Virus record (IMG/VR): IMGVR_UViG_3300025131_000286
Location: 1 to 29,261 of that record
DNA length: 29,261 nucleotides
Direction: 5' to 3' (one strand)
Source of the DNA: a virus
The first letter of the stretch is position 1. Each line of letters starts with the position of its first letter. The translations under genes and the position numbers were made by a program. This document shows positions 1 through 6,254 of this stretch, in pieces. The notes beneath the pieces are model-generated. The model did not search any database, was not told the DNA's origin, and was given only the letters and a program-made list of their open reading frames with translations.

Positions 1-115
1 TCTCATAATACTCTCTTTTTCGTACCTCTTGTAGAATACCTGAGTTATCGACTTTCCTTCTAAAAATTCTAAGTGCGCGATCAAAGGGAATGTTTTTAGA
101 GTAAACTTTAGGCAT
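1..115 (-). CDS. rpsU: Ribosomal protein bS21 (partial, runs off the left edge)
   Basis: The minus strand opens with ATG at 115-113 and encodes 38 visible residues before the window ends. The core PFDRALRIFRR followed by GILQEVRKREYYE matches the most conserved part of bacterial bS21 (E. coli has PFDVALRRFKR and GVLAEVRRREFYE). bS21 is a small 30S subunit protein near the anti-Shine-Dalgarno end of 16S rRNA that helps translation initiation. Some marine phages are known to encode it, and replacement of the host protein on ribosomes is the usual proposal. The start overlaps the last codons of the upstream Myb-like gene by 8 nt, so both probably share the minus-strand promoter at 309-337. No Shine-Dalgarno is evident before this start, so translation may depend on coupling. 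The identification is strong; only the C-terminal length is unknown. Confidence 0.9.
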   Translation of the reverse strand, partial: MPKVYSKNIPFDRALRIFRRKVDNSGILQEVRKREYYE

Positions 116-302
116 TATTTGCCCAGTTCTTTTCTCTAATATCCCTTTTACGATCAAAGGCAATACCTTTCTTACGCATAATGTGAACTTTAGATCGAAT
201 ACTTTGTTCTGAGCGCAGAAGTACCAACGCAATCTTTGCGATTGGTTCGTTGTTATACGCTTTCTGTAAGAAGCGGATTTCTTTGTCAGTCCAAGTTTTC
301 AT
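108..302 (-). CDS. Small Myb/SANT-like DNA-binding protein
   Basis: This 64-residue basic protein starts at ATG 302-300. It has one Myb/SANT- or GcrA-like pattern: WTDKEIRFLQKAY, then a short linker, then an amphipathic stretch with SEQSIRSKVHIMRKKG. That is the usual W-T-x-x-E opening followed by a recognition-helix-like segment ending in K/R-K-G. A longer upstream reading frame to 368 exists, but it would run through the promoter. The chosen ATG lies exactly 7 nt after a perfect TATAAT on the minus strand, so the message is probably leaderless. The same domain type recurs in the proteins at 10688-11044 and 16968-17690. It is likely a transcription or chromatin-like regulator co-transcribed with bS21. 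Function is inferred from the fold pattern only. Confidence 0.72.
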   Translation of the reverse strand: MKTWTDKEIRFLQKAYNNEPIAKIALVLLRSEQSIRSKVHIMRKKGIAFDRKRDIREKNWANNA

Positions 303-308
303 ATTATT

Positions 309-337
309 ATTATACAAGAATTTTGAAATGAAGTCAA
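309..337 (-). promoter_or_regulatory. Sigma70-like promoter for the Myb-like/bS21 unit
   Basis: On the minus strand TTGACT (337-332) and TATAAT (314-309) are separated by 17 bp. The -35 box is preceded by AAAATAGTTC, the extended block shared with five other promoters here. The gene's ATG begins at 302, 7 nt past the -10, so transcription should start at or next to the initiation codon. Confidence 0.85.
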
Positions 338-368
338 GAACTATTTTTAGGGGAGTTGCAAAAAACAC

Positions 369-397
369 TTGACCTCGCGCTTAAATCCATGTATAAT
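369..397 (+). promoter_or_regulatory. Promoter of the tRNA array
   Basis: TTGACC at 369-374 and TATAAT at 392-397 have a 17-bp spacer, with the first tRNA 22 bp downstream. It lacks the AATAGTTC block seen at most other promoters in the window, so it may belong to a different regulatory class. It is back to back with the minus-strand promoter at 309-337. Confidence 0.8.
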
Positions 398-419
398 ATA
401 TCTATAAATAGAAAAAGTT

Positions 420-494
420 GGGGGTGTAGCTCAATGGGAGAGCATCTGCCTTGCACGTAGAAGGTTGTAAGTTCGAATCTTATCACCTCCACCA
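420..494 (+). tRNA. tRNA-Ala (anticodon TGC)
   Basis: The cloverleaf is complete. Acceptor 420-426 pairs with 484-490 with one G-T. The anticodon stem TCTGC/GTAGA closes the 7-nt loop CTTGCAC with TGC at 452-454, and the T-loop TTCGAAT is present. The discriminator A491 is followed by an encoded CCA (492-494). It is first in a five-tRNA array. Confidence 0.95.
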
Positions 495-501
495 AAGACA
501 T

Positions 502-577
502 GGTGAGTATAGCTCAATGGTAGAGCCCCTGCTTGTGAAGCAGGTGGTTGTGGGTTCGACCCCCATTGCTCACCCCA
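502..577 (+). tRNA. tRNA-His (anticodon GTG), with encoded G-1
   Basis: The anticodon stem CCTGC/GCAGG closes a loop with GTG at 535-537. The best register puts acceptor 503-509 against 567-573, leaving G502 as the extra 5' nucleotide (G-1) opposite discriminator C574, followed by CCA at 575-577. G-1:C73 is the standard identity pair for bacterial HisRS, so this tRNA should be charged by an ordinary bacterial enzyme. Confidence 0.95.
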
Positions 578-582
578 ATTTT

Positions 583-657
583 GCGGGATTAGTATAATGG
601 CAATTACTACTGGCTTCCAACCAGTAGATATCAGTTCGATTCTGATATCCCGCTCCA
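583..657 (+). tRNA. tRNA-Gly (anticodon TCC)
   Basis: Acceptor GCGGGAT (583-589) pairs with ATCCCGC (647-653). The anticodon stem ACTGG/CCAGT holds the loop CTTCCAA with TCC at 616-618. Discriminator T654 is followed by encoded CCA. It reads GGA and GGG glycine codons, and GGA is common in this phage's genes. Confidence 0.95.
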
Positions 658-663
658 GAACAT

Positions 664-738
664 GGTCTGGTAGTTAAACGGCTATAATAATGCCCTGTCA
701 CGGCATAGTTCGGAGTTCGATTCTCCGTCAGACCGCCA
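664..738 (+). tRNA. tRNA-Asp (anticodon GTC)
   Basis: Acceptor GGTCTGG (664-670) pairs with TCAGACC (728-734). The anticodon stem ATGCC/GGCAT encloses CTGTCAC with GTC at 697-699. Discriminator G735, the normal Asp determinant, is followed by encoded CCA at 736-738. Confidence 0.95.
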
Positions 739-746
739 ATAAATCA

Positions 747-836
747 GGAGAGATGGCTGAGTGGTTTAAAGCGCTCGCTTGCTAAGTGAGAAAGGGTTAA
801 CGCCCTTCGTAGGTTCGAATCCTACTCTCTCCGCCA
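747..836 (+). tRNA. tRNA-Ser (anticodon GCT)
   Basis: This 90-nt type II tRNA has the long variable arm typical of serine tRNAs. Acceptor GGAGAGA (747-753) pairs with TCTCTCC (826-832). The anticodon stem CTCGC/GTGAG encloses TTGCTAA with GCT at 781-783. Discriminator G833 is followed by CCA at 834-836. It is the last member of the array. Confidence 0.95.
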
Positions 837-859
837 AGTAAAAAACAAAGGAGAAAAGA

Positions 860-1006
860 ATGCTAGGTTTAGGTTTCAACGAACTACAGTGGCTAACTTT
901 AGTTATATGTAGTGGAGGACTTTTCTATTCTATTGGGAGACATAATGGGATTTCAGATACCCTTGATTGGGCGAGACATAAAGGGTATATTGAATATGAT
1001 GACTGA
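860..1006 (+). CDS. Small hypothetical protein, 48 aa, possible membrane segment
   Basis: A 48-codon frame starts at ATG 860 behind a good AAGGAG Shine-Dalgarno (848-853), directly after the tRNA array. Residues 10-25 are hydrophobic (WLTLVICSGGLFYSIG) and could form one membrane segment. The C-terminal half is charged and ends YIEYDD. Its position suggests that it is read from the tRNA transcript. The next promoter begins just after its stop. I do not recognise a family. Confidence 0.55.
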   Translation: MLGLGFNELQWLTLVICSGGLFYSIGRHNGISDTLDWARHKGYIEYDD

Positions 1007-1044
1007 AAATAGTTCTTGACAACAAGGTCTATTTTTGGTATAAT
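1006..1044 (+). promoter_or_regulatory. Promoter of hsp20 with extended -35 block
   Basis: TTGACA at 1016-1021 and TATAAT at 1039-1044 have a 17-bp spacer. The -35 is preceded by AAAATAGTTC and the spacer ends ATTTTTGG, both shared with other promoters in the window. The predicted start of transcription near 1051 is the first base of a perfect hairpin. Confidence 0.88.
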
Positions 1045-1050
1045 ATCTAT

Positions 1051-1136
1051 GAAAGTGAAAAAATCACTTTCTTTTAGGCGTCGATACCGTAAGGGTCGGC
1101 AAAGTTTAACCGAAAAGGTAAATTTAGGAGGAAATT
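1051..1136 (+). promoter_or_regulatory. Structured 5' leader of hsp20 (three tandem hairpins)
   Basis: Three hairpins fill the leader. H1 is GAAAGTGA (1051-1058) with TCACTTTC (1064-1071). H2 is 1080-1088 with 1093-1100, with a GTAA tetraloop and a bulged A at 1086. H3 is 1102-1111 with 1117-1125, loop GAAAA, with a bulged A at 1108. H3 abuts the AGGAGG ribosome binding site (1126-1131). The TTTCTTTT at 1068-1075 could alternatively pair, with G-U pairs, with GGAGGAAA at 1127-1134 and hide the binding site. Bacterial small heat-shock genes are often controlled by RNA thermometers, so that role is possible here but is inference. Confidence 0.55.
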
Positions 1137-1526
1137 ATGGTAGCAAATCAAATAAGCAGAGAGCTATTCAGAAACTTCTGGCTAGGACATAATCCAGCGT
1201 GGTTCGACCACATGGAGACACCGTCCTATCCAAGATATAATATAGTAGAAGGTAAACAGGGATTTCGATTAGAGATTGCTGTGCCGGGTTGGAGTAAACA
1301 AGACCTTGAAGTCAAGTTGCATAACAATGAACTTAGAATCAGGGGAAACAGACAAGACAAAGGAGGTGATCCTTATCTACATCAGGGACTCAGCACTAAG
1401 TCATTCGACAAAGTCTTTGTTCTTAACTCAGACCTACAAGTAGAAGATGTCGCATTAAAAGACGGACTACTCACAATTACTATTGGTAAGGACACAAGTT
1501 CAGACCAAGTCTTTGACATTAAGTAG
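1137..1526 (+). CDS. Hsp20/alpha-crystallin small heat-shock protein
   Basis: This 129-residue protein is nearly all one alpha-crystallin domain. After a short aromatic N-terminus (FRNFWLGHNPAWFDHM) come YPRYNIVE, FRLEIAVPGWSKQDLEVKL, NNELRIRG and, near the end, DGLLTITI, the usual A-x-PG and G-x-L signatures. Small heat-shock proteins hold unfolding proteins for refolding without ATP. Homologues are widespread in marine myophages and cyanophages, where a role in virion assembly or host stress has been proposed. The strong AGGAGG site at 1126-1131 fixes the start. It has its own promoter and an elaborate leader. A hairpin with a nearby T-run follows the stop, so it may be a monocistronic unit with partial read-through into the lysis genes. 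The C-terminal I-x-I tail motif is not obvious. Confidence 0.92.
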   Translation: MVANQISRELFRNFWLGHNPAWFDHMETPSYPRYNIVEGKQGFRLEIAVPGWSKQDLEVKLHNNELRIRGNRQDKGGDPYLHQGLSTKSFDKVFVLNSDLQVEDVALKDGLLTITIGKDTSSDQVFDIK

Positions 1527-1543
1527 TAATTAAACGACAATAG

Positions 1544-1583
1544 TGAGTGCGTCTTTCGAGGCGTACTCATGCCTTCTGTTTTT
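1544..1583 (+). terminator. Hairpin after hsp20, possible terminator or attenuator
   Basis: TGAGTGCGTC (1544-1553) pairs with GGCGTACTCA (1560-1569) around a TTTCGA loop. A T-run (1579-1583) lies about 10 nt downstream, farther than in a classic terminator, so termination may be partial. Confidence 0.45.
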
Positions 1584-1598
1584 AAATAGGAGACGAAT

Positions 1599-2105
1599 AT
1601 GAATAACCGACTACAATGGTTAGCTATTATCCTTCTCGCAACAGGACTCATATGGAGTATTTATATGCAATTAAGTAATAAAGGACATGACATCTTAAAG
1701 TATTTTGAGGGTTGTAAGTTAACAGCTTACCAAGACTCAGTAGGTGTATGGACTATAGGTTATGGACACACAAAAGGTGTCTATGATGGCATGACAATAA
1801 CTCAAGAAGAAGCAGAACACATGCTCCTTGAGGAATTGGTAGAGTACGAGGGATATGTCGAAAGATATGTGGAAGTACCACTCAATCAGGAGCAATTCGA
1901 TGCACTGGTAGTGTGGGTTTACAACCTCGGACCAACTAACTTCAAAAGAAGTACACTTTTGAAACGATTGAACGAAAGTAACTTTGAAGACGTGCCAAAC
2001 CAGATAAAAAGATGGGACAAAGCAGGCGGACAACAGTTAGCAGGATTAACTAAAAGACGCGAAGCAGAAGCTCGACATTTTGAAGGCGAGGAATGGAACG
2101 GATAA
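1599..2105 (+). CDS. SAR-type endolysin, GH24 muramidase
   Basis: This 168-residue lysozyme cleaves peptidoglycan for host lysis. The GH24 catalytic triad is visible with T4/P22-lysozyme spacing: E37, D46 and T52 in the order E-x8-D-x5-T (FEGCKLTAYQDSVGVWTIGY). Residues 7-25 (WLAIILLATGLIWSIYMQL) form a hydrophobic N-terminal segment rich in weakly hydrophobic residues, typical of a signal-arrest-release anchor that is exported by the host Sec system and later freed from the membrane. The start is set by AGGAGA at 1588-1593. It heads the lysis cassette and overlaps the next gene by 13 nt. Length and motifs are complete. The SAR interpretation is inferred; the enzyme family is secure. Confidence 0.93.
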   Translation: MNNRLQWLAIILLATGLIWSIYMQLSNKGHDILKYFEGCKLTAYQDSVGVWTIGYGHTKGVYDGMTITQEEAEHMLLEELVEYEGYVERYVEVPLNQEQFDALVVWVYNLGPTNFKRSTLLKRLNESNFEDVPNQIKRWDKAGGQQLAGLTKRREAEARHFEGEEWNG

Positions 2106-2365
2106 AAGCAAAAGTGGGAAGATTCTTTAGAGCAGTCTGGAGTCTAATTAAAAGGGTTTATAATTGGATATATTATAAGCTCTTTCCACGCTACTCCCTA
2201 GTGGTAAGTTATAATCAGATATGGGGAGACGCTGATGACAGAGATTATATAGTAAAGAAATTTATCACAAAGAAAGAGAAATTTATTAAGTTCGTAAACG
2301 ATGATGGTGATGTAGTAGAGATATCGGGCTCGGACGGGTTGAATTACAGGATAGAACAATTATGA
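2093..2365 (+). CDS. Hypothetical protein, 90 aa, basic N-terminus
   Basis: This gene overlaps the endolysin stop by 13 nt and its own stop overlaps the next start in ATGA. The N-terminal 35 residues are basic and aromatic (RFFRAVWSLIKRVYNWIYYK) and may bind the membrane as an amphipathic helix. The rest is a small, probably beta-rich domain (YIVKKFITKKEKFIKF, VVEISG). I do not recognise a characterised family. Its place between endolysin and spanin-like genes hints at a lysis or envelope role, but nothing in the protein itself shows this. Confidence 0.65.
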   Translation: MERIKAKVGRFFRAVWSLIKRVYNWIYYKLFPRYSLVVSYNQIWGDADDRDYIVKKFITKKEKFIKFVNDDGDVVEISGSDGLNYRIEQL

Positions 2366-2514
2366 AACTACATTATTATTCAACAATGTTGAAAACAATG
2401 GCTGTACTTTTAGTTGTAGGACTACTAACAATAAGTGGTTGTGCGATGATAAAAGAAAAGCACGAAAGTATTGATGTTGAGACACCAGAGAGTGTCGAAG
2501 AAATCAGAGGGTAA
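2362..2514 (+). CDS. Small lipoprotein, 50 aa
   Basis: A 50-codon gene starts in an ATGA overlap with the gene before and stops 2 nt before the next ATG. It has a basic N-terminus, a hydrophobic core (MAVLLVVGLLTI) and a lipobox ending in SGC, with the lipidated cysteine at residue 27. The mature part would be only about 24 acidic residues. Such mini-lipoproteins in lysis cassettes resemble short outer-membrane spanins of the Rz1 type, but a larger lipoprotein with better spanin context follows at 2851, so its role is uncertain. Confidence 0.7.
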   Translation: MKLHYYSTMLKTMAVLLVVGLLTISGCAMIKEKHESIDVETPESVEEIRG

Positions 2515-2516
2515 AC

Positions 2517-2912
2517 ATGAATCAATTAACTATGGGAATTGCAGTCGTACTAGGAGTACTGGCTTTCTTTTTATATAATGAGAACATGACATTAAAAGAA
2601 AACAATGCTAAATTAGAAATTGCCATAGCCCAGCAAGAAGAAGCAATAAAAGTCATCAAAGAAAGCTATGAGAAACAGGGCGCAGCCTTGAATCAAATGG
2701 CAAGTAAAAATGCTCAAATAGAGCAAGAGATGAATGGTTATCTGGATATATTTAGGAGACACAACCTAAATAAACTTGCGATTGCAAAGCCAGGTATGAT
2801 AGAAACAAGGGCTAACGAACAAACGAAAGCCGTATTTGAGAGTATAGAAAATGATAGTAAAGAACTCGATTCGCTGGACGATCCCAGTACTGATATTAAC
2901 CCTAGTAACTAG
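2517..2912 (+). CDS. Inner-membrane spanin-like protein (Rz-like)
   Basis: The 131-residue protein has one N-terminal membrane segment (residues 5-20, TMGIAVVLGVLAFFLY), then a long charged coiled coil (about 23-75, NNAKLEIAIAQQEEAIKVI), then a flexible acidic tail. This is the architecture of i-spanins, which span the periplasm and fuse inner and outer membranes with a lipoprotein partner at the end of lysis. The 3' end overlaps by 62 nt the start of a lipoprotein gene in another frame, the classic Rz/Rz1 arrangement. Spanins are too divergent to confirm by residues; the call rests on topology and context. Confidence 0.72.
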   Translation: MNQLTMGIAVVLGVLAFFLYNENMTLKENNAKLEIAIAQQEEAIKVIKESYEKQGAALNQMASKNAQIEQEMNGYLDIFRRHNLNKLAIAKPGMIETRANEQTKAVFESIENDSKELDSLDDPSTDINPSN

Positions 2913-3378
2913 CGGTTGCTCCTTATTGGGAAGTAAGAAGATAGAAGTATCTTCCAAGCCGATTGAGATTGATATTATACAACCAACAATGCCAAGAAAC
3001 ATTGATCTAAAAGATCCTAAGTGGCATGTGGTATCATCAGCAAAAATAGCAAACCCCTGCGTTAAAGATGAAGTAGGTAAAAGACCGAGACAAAAGATTG
3101 ACGGCAAGTGGGTATGTGATCTAGGAAAAGAAAATGCGTGGCCTGAAGGGTACACTTATTTAGATAAGTTCCTAGACGATATAAAGAAAAAGAACAACGG
3201 AGATATAGTATTTTTTGCTATATCTACTGAAGACTACGAACTGATGACTTATAATATGCAGGAACTGCGTAGATATATCAGAGAAGTACAAGAGGTAGTA
3301 GTGTATTATAGAAATGTAACTATAAAAACACCTCAAGGAGACCAAGAAGCTATTGGTCTTAAAGTTGAGAAACAATGA
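2851..3378 (+). CDS. Lipoprotein, outer-membrane spanin candidate
   Basis: This 175-residue protein begins inside the Rz-like gene in a different frame. It has a lipoprotein signal (IPVLILTLVTSGC) with the lipidation cysteine at residue 23. The mature part begins SLLGSKKIEVSSKPIEI and continues into a soluble domain with NPCVKDEVGKRP and an amphipathic region (FAISTEDYELMTYNMQELRR). At about 150 mature residues it is longer than a typical Rz1, so the C-terminal domain may have its own role. The nested start and lipidation support o-spanin function with the preceding gene. The stop overlaps the next ATG. Confidence 0.68.
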   Translation: MIVKNSIRWTIPVLILTLVTSGCSLLGSKKIEVSSKPIEIDIIQPTMPRNIDLKDPKWHVVSSAKIANPCVKDEVGKRPRQKIDGKWVCDLGKENAWPEGYTYLDKFLDDIKKKNNGDIVFFAISTEDYELMTYNMQELRRYIREVQEVVVYYRNVTIKTPQGDQEAIGLKVEKQ

Positions 3379-4019
3379 AACAAATTCCAATTAAAAATAT
3401 AGCGTTACTTAAGAGATTAGATTATCTAGCACAAAGCTTGTATAGATATCCGCATACTTGGGAGGGGTTGCCAAAGCAAGACCTTTCGTATAGTACCTTA
3501 AGAAGCTATCAAACAGACGATGACTTTGTAGGTTATCCTAAAGAACACAACTATAGAGACTATAGTGGGTTGAACAGAGAGAGATTAGCAACAGTAAATG
3601 GAGCTGATTTTAATAGTATGAAAACTTGGTTTATGCAACTTTTCCGTGGCGGAATAGATGGAGCTAAATCACCAGAGTGGTATTACGATACTCTTACAGT
3701 TATGGCTCCAGACAAGGGGTTTACTGGCTGGCACAATAGTAAAAATAAGCCACGTCACTCTTTAAGATTTATTCATAACAATGGTCGCGGATACTCAGTT
3801 GCAGTACGAAATAAAGTAGTAACTAAAGTACCTGATCAATGGGGAATAAGACGAGGAGCAGGCGACTGGACTTGTGTAAGAAATGATTTTGATGGTGAGA
3901 CATGGTTTGCAGATAAAAATCAAGGCAGTAAGCCTAGATTTGTAGTAGATGTATCTATCCCAAGACACTTAGGAGAGAAAGCAGACGCGGTTGAAGAAAT
4001 AATCAAACAGTTTGCTTAA
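3375..4019 (+). CDS. Possible cupin/2OG-oxygenase-like protein, 214 aa
   Basis: The function is not established. The middle of the protein has KGFTGWHNSKNKPRHSLRFI then NNGRGYSVAV, and the end has SKPRFVVDVSIPRHL. This resembles a family in marine phages with a GWH-TN motif, a following beta-sheet and a late Arg, which I associate with a double-stranded beta-helix (cupin/2OG) fold. H120 after GW and R188 could correspond to the metal-binding and 2OG-binding positions, but I see no clear distal histidine, so it may not be catalytic. It starts in an ATGA overlap with the lipoprotein gene and ends in a TAATG overlap with the ParB-like gene, and so leads the enzyme operon at 3375-7346. Confidence 0.4.
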   Translation: MKQIPIKNIALLKRLDYLAQSLYRYPHTWEGLPKQDLSYSTLRSYQTDDDFVGYPKEHNYRDYSGLNRERLATVNGADFNSMKTWFMQLFRGGIDGAKSPEWYYDTLTVMAPDKGFTGWHNSKNKPRHSLRFIHNNGRGYSVAVRNKVVTKVPDQWGIRRGAGDWTCVRNDFDGETWFADKNQGSKPRFVVDVSIPRHLGEKADAVEEIIKQFA

Positions 4020-4447
4020 TGTACCTAGAAAGTAAAGTTAGAGATTTACAGGTCGCGTACTTTGATCACGACTTACATATAAAAACAAAGATTGTTAGGA
4101 AGACAGCGCTAATAGATATAGCAAGTGCAGTACTACCTTCAGTAGATTATAAAACTTTATGGAAAGACATCTCTTATAATGGAATGAGAGATCCAATTAT
4201 AATTATAACTAATACAGTGCCGAATTATTATTTAGCTATGAGAAACATAACACCAGACTTAATATTACCCTTCGATCCTAACCGCCAATACTTGGCATAT
4301 ACAGGAAACCAGAGAATCGCATTGGCAGAGTGGAAAAACTTTGAACATATAAGTACGATAGAAATGCCAGATGTGCATTGGGCACACGCGGCACATTTAA
4401 AATTACAAGACGGAGCAGTAGATTGTCGTGATACACGAAATATCTAA
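4019..4447 (+). CDS. ParB/sulfiredoxin-fold protein
   Basis: The 142-residue protein has the order typical of ParB N-terminal domains: a segment with SYNGMRDPIIIITN (compare the 'x-x-G-x-x-x-P-I-x-V' strand), then YLAYTGNQRIALAEWKNFEH, matching the G-N/H-R-R/I-x-A box, then a short strand (ISTIEM). In ParB and related enzymes this box binds nucleotides; in phages the domain occurs in nucleases and modification proteins. No helix-turn-helix is present, so it is not a partition protein. A second family member lies at 20550-21122. The start overlaps the previous stop by one base. Confidence 0.6.
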   Translation: MYLESKVRDLQVAYFDHDLHIKTKIVRKTALIDIASAVLPSVDYKTLWKDISYNGMRDPIIIITNTVPNYYLAMRNITPDLILPFDPNRQYLAYTGNQRIALAEWKNFEHISTIEMPDVHWAHAAHLKLQDGAVDCRDTRNI

Positions 4448-4973
4448 CATAAAACCTTTTCTAGATTTGTGCGACAAAGCAACTAAATTTATGTCGCCAC
4501 AAAGAGCATGGCTATATCCTAGAGCAGACTCTTATCTGTTCTATTCTTTAGCACAGGCTCCGCCCTACATATGTTCCGCTCCGTTCTGGAAGGAACTACG
4601 AGAGGATATTTTTACTGAATTAAGAACAGTATTAAATAAACCTACTATCTATTATCTATCTTTAGTAGTACATAATGAAAGAAGTTTTCATATGCCTACA
4701 GGAATGTCTTGCCCAAGTAACCATCTTTATCTACCTTTAACAAAAGGCGGAAGTGTAATTAAAACTGAAAACGACAGAGATTTATCTTTCTTTTCTGCCT
4801 GTAAAGATATAGGTATGCATGCCCCAGAGCTAGTACCAAACTGGCAAGAGCGTGGAAAAATGTGGAGAAAGTTAGAGCAGTATCAAGCCATACTAGTAGG
4901 AAATACAAGTTTAATAACGATACTTCCAGAGCCTGATACTATTTATTTCCATGCGGAGTATAGAGATGATTAA
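4428..4973 (+). CDS. Hypothetical protein, 181 aa
   Basis: This gene starts with GTG at 4428, overlaps the ParB-like gene by 20 nt and overlaps the glycosyltransferase start by 8 nt. The sequence is aromatic-rich with no membrane segment (AWLYPRADSYLFYSLAQAPP, YYLSLVVHNERSFHMPTGM). The gene's placement inside a tightly coupled operon suggests it works with the glycosyltransferase or the ParB-like protein. I see no motif that fixes a family. Confidence 0.7.
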   Translation: MIHEISNIKPFLDLCDKATKFMSPQRAWLYPRADSYLFYSLAQAPPYICSAPFWKELREDIFTELRTVLNKPTIYYLSLVVHNERSFHMPTGMSCPSNHLYLPLTKGGSVIKTENDRDLSFFSACKDIGMHAPELVPNWQERGKMWRKLEQYQAILVGNTSLITILPEPDTIYFHAEYRDD

Positions 4974-5760
4974 GATATTCATTGGCGCAGGAGATGGAGA
5001 AGATAAATGGATAGAGCAGATTCTACTCTATACACTATTTAAAAATACAAAAGAAAAATTAGATATTACATTTCTAAGACCCAGTAAATTTCCAGATTGG
5101 AGAAGAAATGGGTGGGGAACTCCCTTTACTTGTTTTAGATATGCAATACCTGAATTATGTAATTTTAAAGGTAAAGCAATATATCTTGATGTTGACCAAA
5201 TGAACTTTAAAGATATAGCAGAACTATATGAAACAGATTTAAATTATAATGCATTTGGTATGGTATGGGACGGATTACACGACAATGGAACTTCTTGGGC
5301 GCAAACAGAATATGCTAAAGGTTGGTTTTGTGATAGTGTATTGTTGATTGATTGTGAAAGAGCAAAAGAACACATACTACCTATTGACAGAATTAAAGCC
5401 TTTGCAAATAATTATAAACATACCTTTATAAATGGTATGGGGTGTCCACACAAAGAGAAAGTAGAAGGTATAATTAAAGAATTAAATCCTAGATGGAACT
5501 CTTTTGATGGTAGAGATACTTCATGGTTTCACCCGAGTATTATGCCGTATGATGGTACTGGAAATATAGACCATGACGGAATACCACAGTTTGAAATTGA
5601 TGAAATTTGTCATTTACATTTTACAAGTTTAAGTAGTCAACCTTGGCACCCCATATACACGCCTTGGGGTAAGGTTAGTTATCCTAGAGATGATATAGCA
5701 GAACTTTTATGGGACGCTGCAATAAAATGTAAGATGATATCCAATCCTGAGGAGCTCTAG
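4966..5760 (+). CDS. GT8-like glycosyltransferase
   Basis: The 264-residue protein (start at ATG 4966, with GGAG about 9 nt upstream) has a GT-A fold pattern. It opens with IKIFIGAGDGED, continues with PFTCFRYAIPEL, and has the metal/nucleotide-sugar DxD motif in AIYLDVDQMN (D75 and D77). Near the C-terminus HLHFTSLSSQPWHP resembles the H-F-x-G-x-x-K-P-W signature of family GT8. It should transfer a sugar from a nucleotide-sugar; acceptors could be lipopolysaccharide, protein or modified DNA. It lies directly before two oxygenase genes. A longer frame from ATG 4951 adds five residues without a better ribosome binding site. Confidence 0.75.
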   Translation: MIKIFIGAGDGEDKWIEQILLYTLFKNTKEKLDITFLRPSKFPDWRRNGWGTPFTCFRYAIPELCNFKGKAIYLDVDQMNFKDIAELYETDLNYNAFGMVWDGLHDNGTSWAQTEYAKGWFCDSVLLIDCERAKEHILPIDRIKAFANNYKHTFINGMGCPHKEKVEGIIKELNPRWNSFDGRDTSWFHPSIMPYDGTGNIDHDGIPQFEIDEICHLHFTSLSSQPWHPIYTPWGKVSYPRDDIAELLWDAAIKCKMISNPEEL

Positions 5761-6254
5761 TGAAGGTAGCAGTCTATGAAAATGCTTTAGACTTAGAGGT
5801 ATATCGTGCCTGTATAAAGTCATTGAAAACCCATGTACCAACACCTGGCGTAGTAGGTAAGTCATTAAATGAAGCTAGAGTAGATGATGCTAGAATTGCA
5901 GATGTTAGATATTTAAAAGATACTATGACTACCGAACTATTGTCTGATTTTATGAAAGAACCCTATGGAGACTTAACAGCAGAACCCCTACAAGTTATAA
6001 CATATGGCGTAGGTGGTAACTACAAGTGGCATGTAGACGGAAGCGGAGAAGGATATAGAAAGTATACTTTTGTTTCAGTATTATCTCCCAAAGATCAGTA
6101 TAAAGGTGGTGAGTTAGAAATTGATGGGATTACATTACCAGAGTGTGCATTTGATCCTTTTTCTATTATTATTTTTAACCCAGCATTAAGACACAGGGTA
6201 AAGCCTGTAACAGAAGGAGTAAGACATTCCTTAGTAACTTGGTTTCATAAATGA
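5760..6254 (+). CDS. 2OG-Fe(II) oxygenase, prolyl-4-hydroxylase-like
   Basis: The 164-residue protein has the full facial triad: H91 and D93 in YKWHVDG, H145 in PALRHRVKPV, and the 2OG-binding R155 in GVRHSLVTW, with the usual KGGELEIDG strand between. These enzymes hydroxylate protein, small-molecule or nucleic-acid substrates using oxygen and 2-oxoglutarate. The C-terminal order and spacing are those of P4Hc/PKHD-type enzymes. The gene starts with GTG at 5760, overlapping the glycosyltransferase stop by one base, and ends in ATGA with the next gene. The substrate cannot be told from sequence. Confidence 0.88.
   Translation: MKVAVYENALDLEVYRACIKSLKTHVPTPGVVGKSLNEARVDDARIADVRYLKDTMTTELLSDFMKEPYGDLTAEPLQVITYGVGGNYKWHVDGSGEGYRKYTFVSVLSPKDQYKGGELEIDGITLPECAFDPFSIIIFNPALRHRVKPVTEGVRHSLVTWFHK

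Noticed and set aside
1051-1071. Perfect hairpin followed by TTTT read as a terminator
   Set aside because: It begins at the predicted transcription start of hsp20, so stopping there would produce no message; it is better read as a 5' leader structure.
1382-1651. Minus-strand frame of 89 codons across the hsp20 3' end
   Set aside because: It lies antisense to a clear Hsp20 gene and to the intergenic hairpin, has no promoter or binding site, and its composition is that of a shadow frame.
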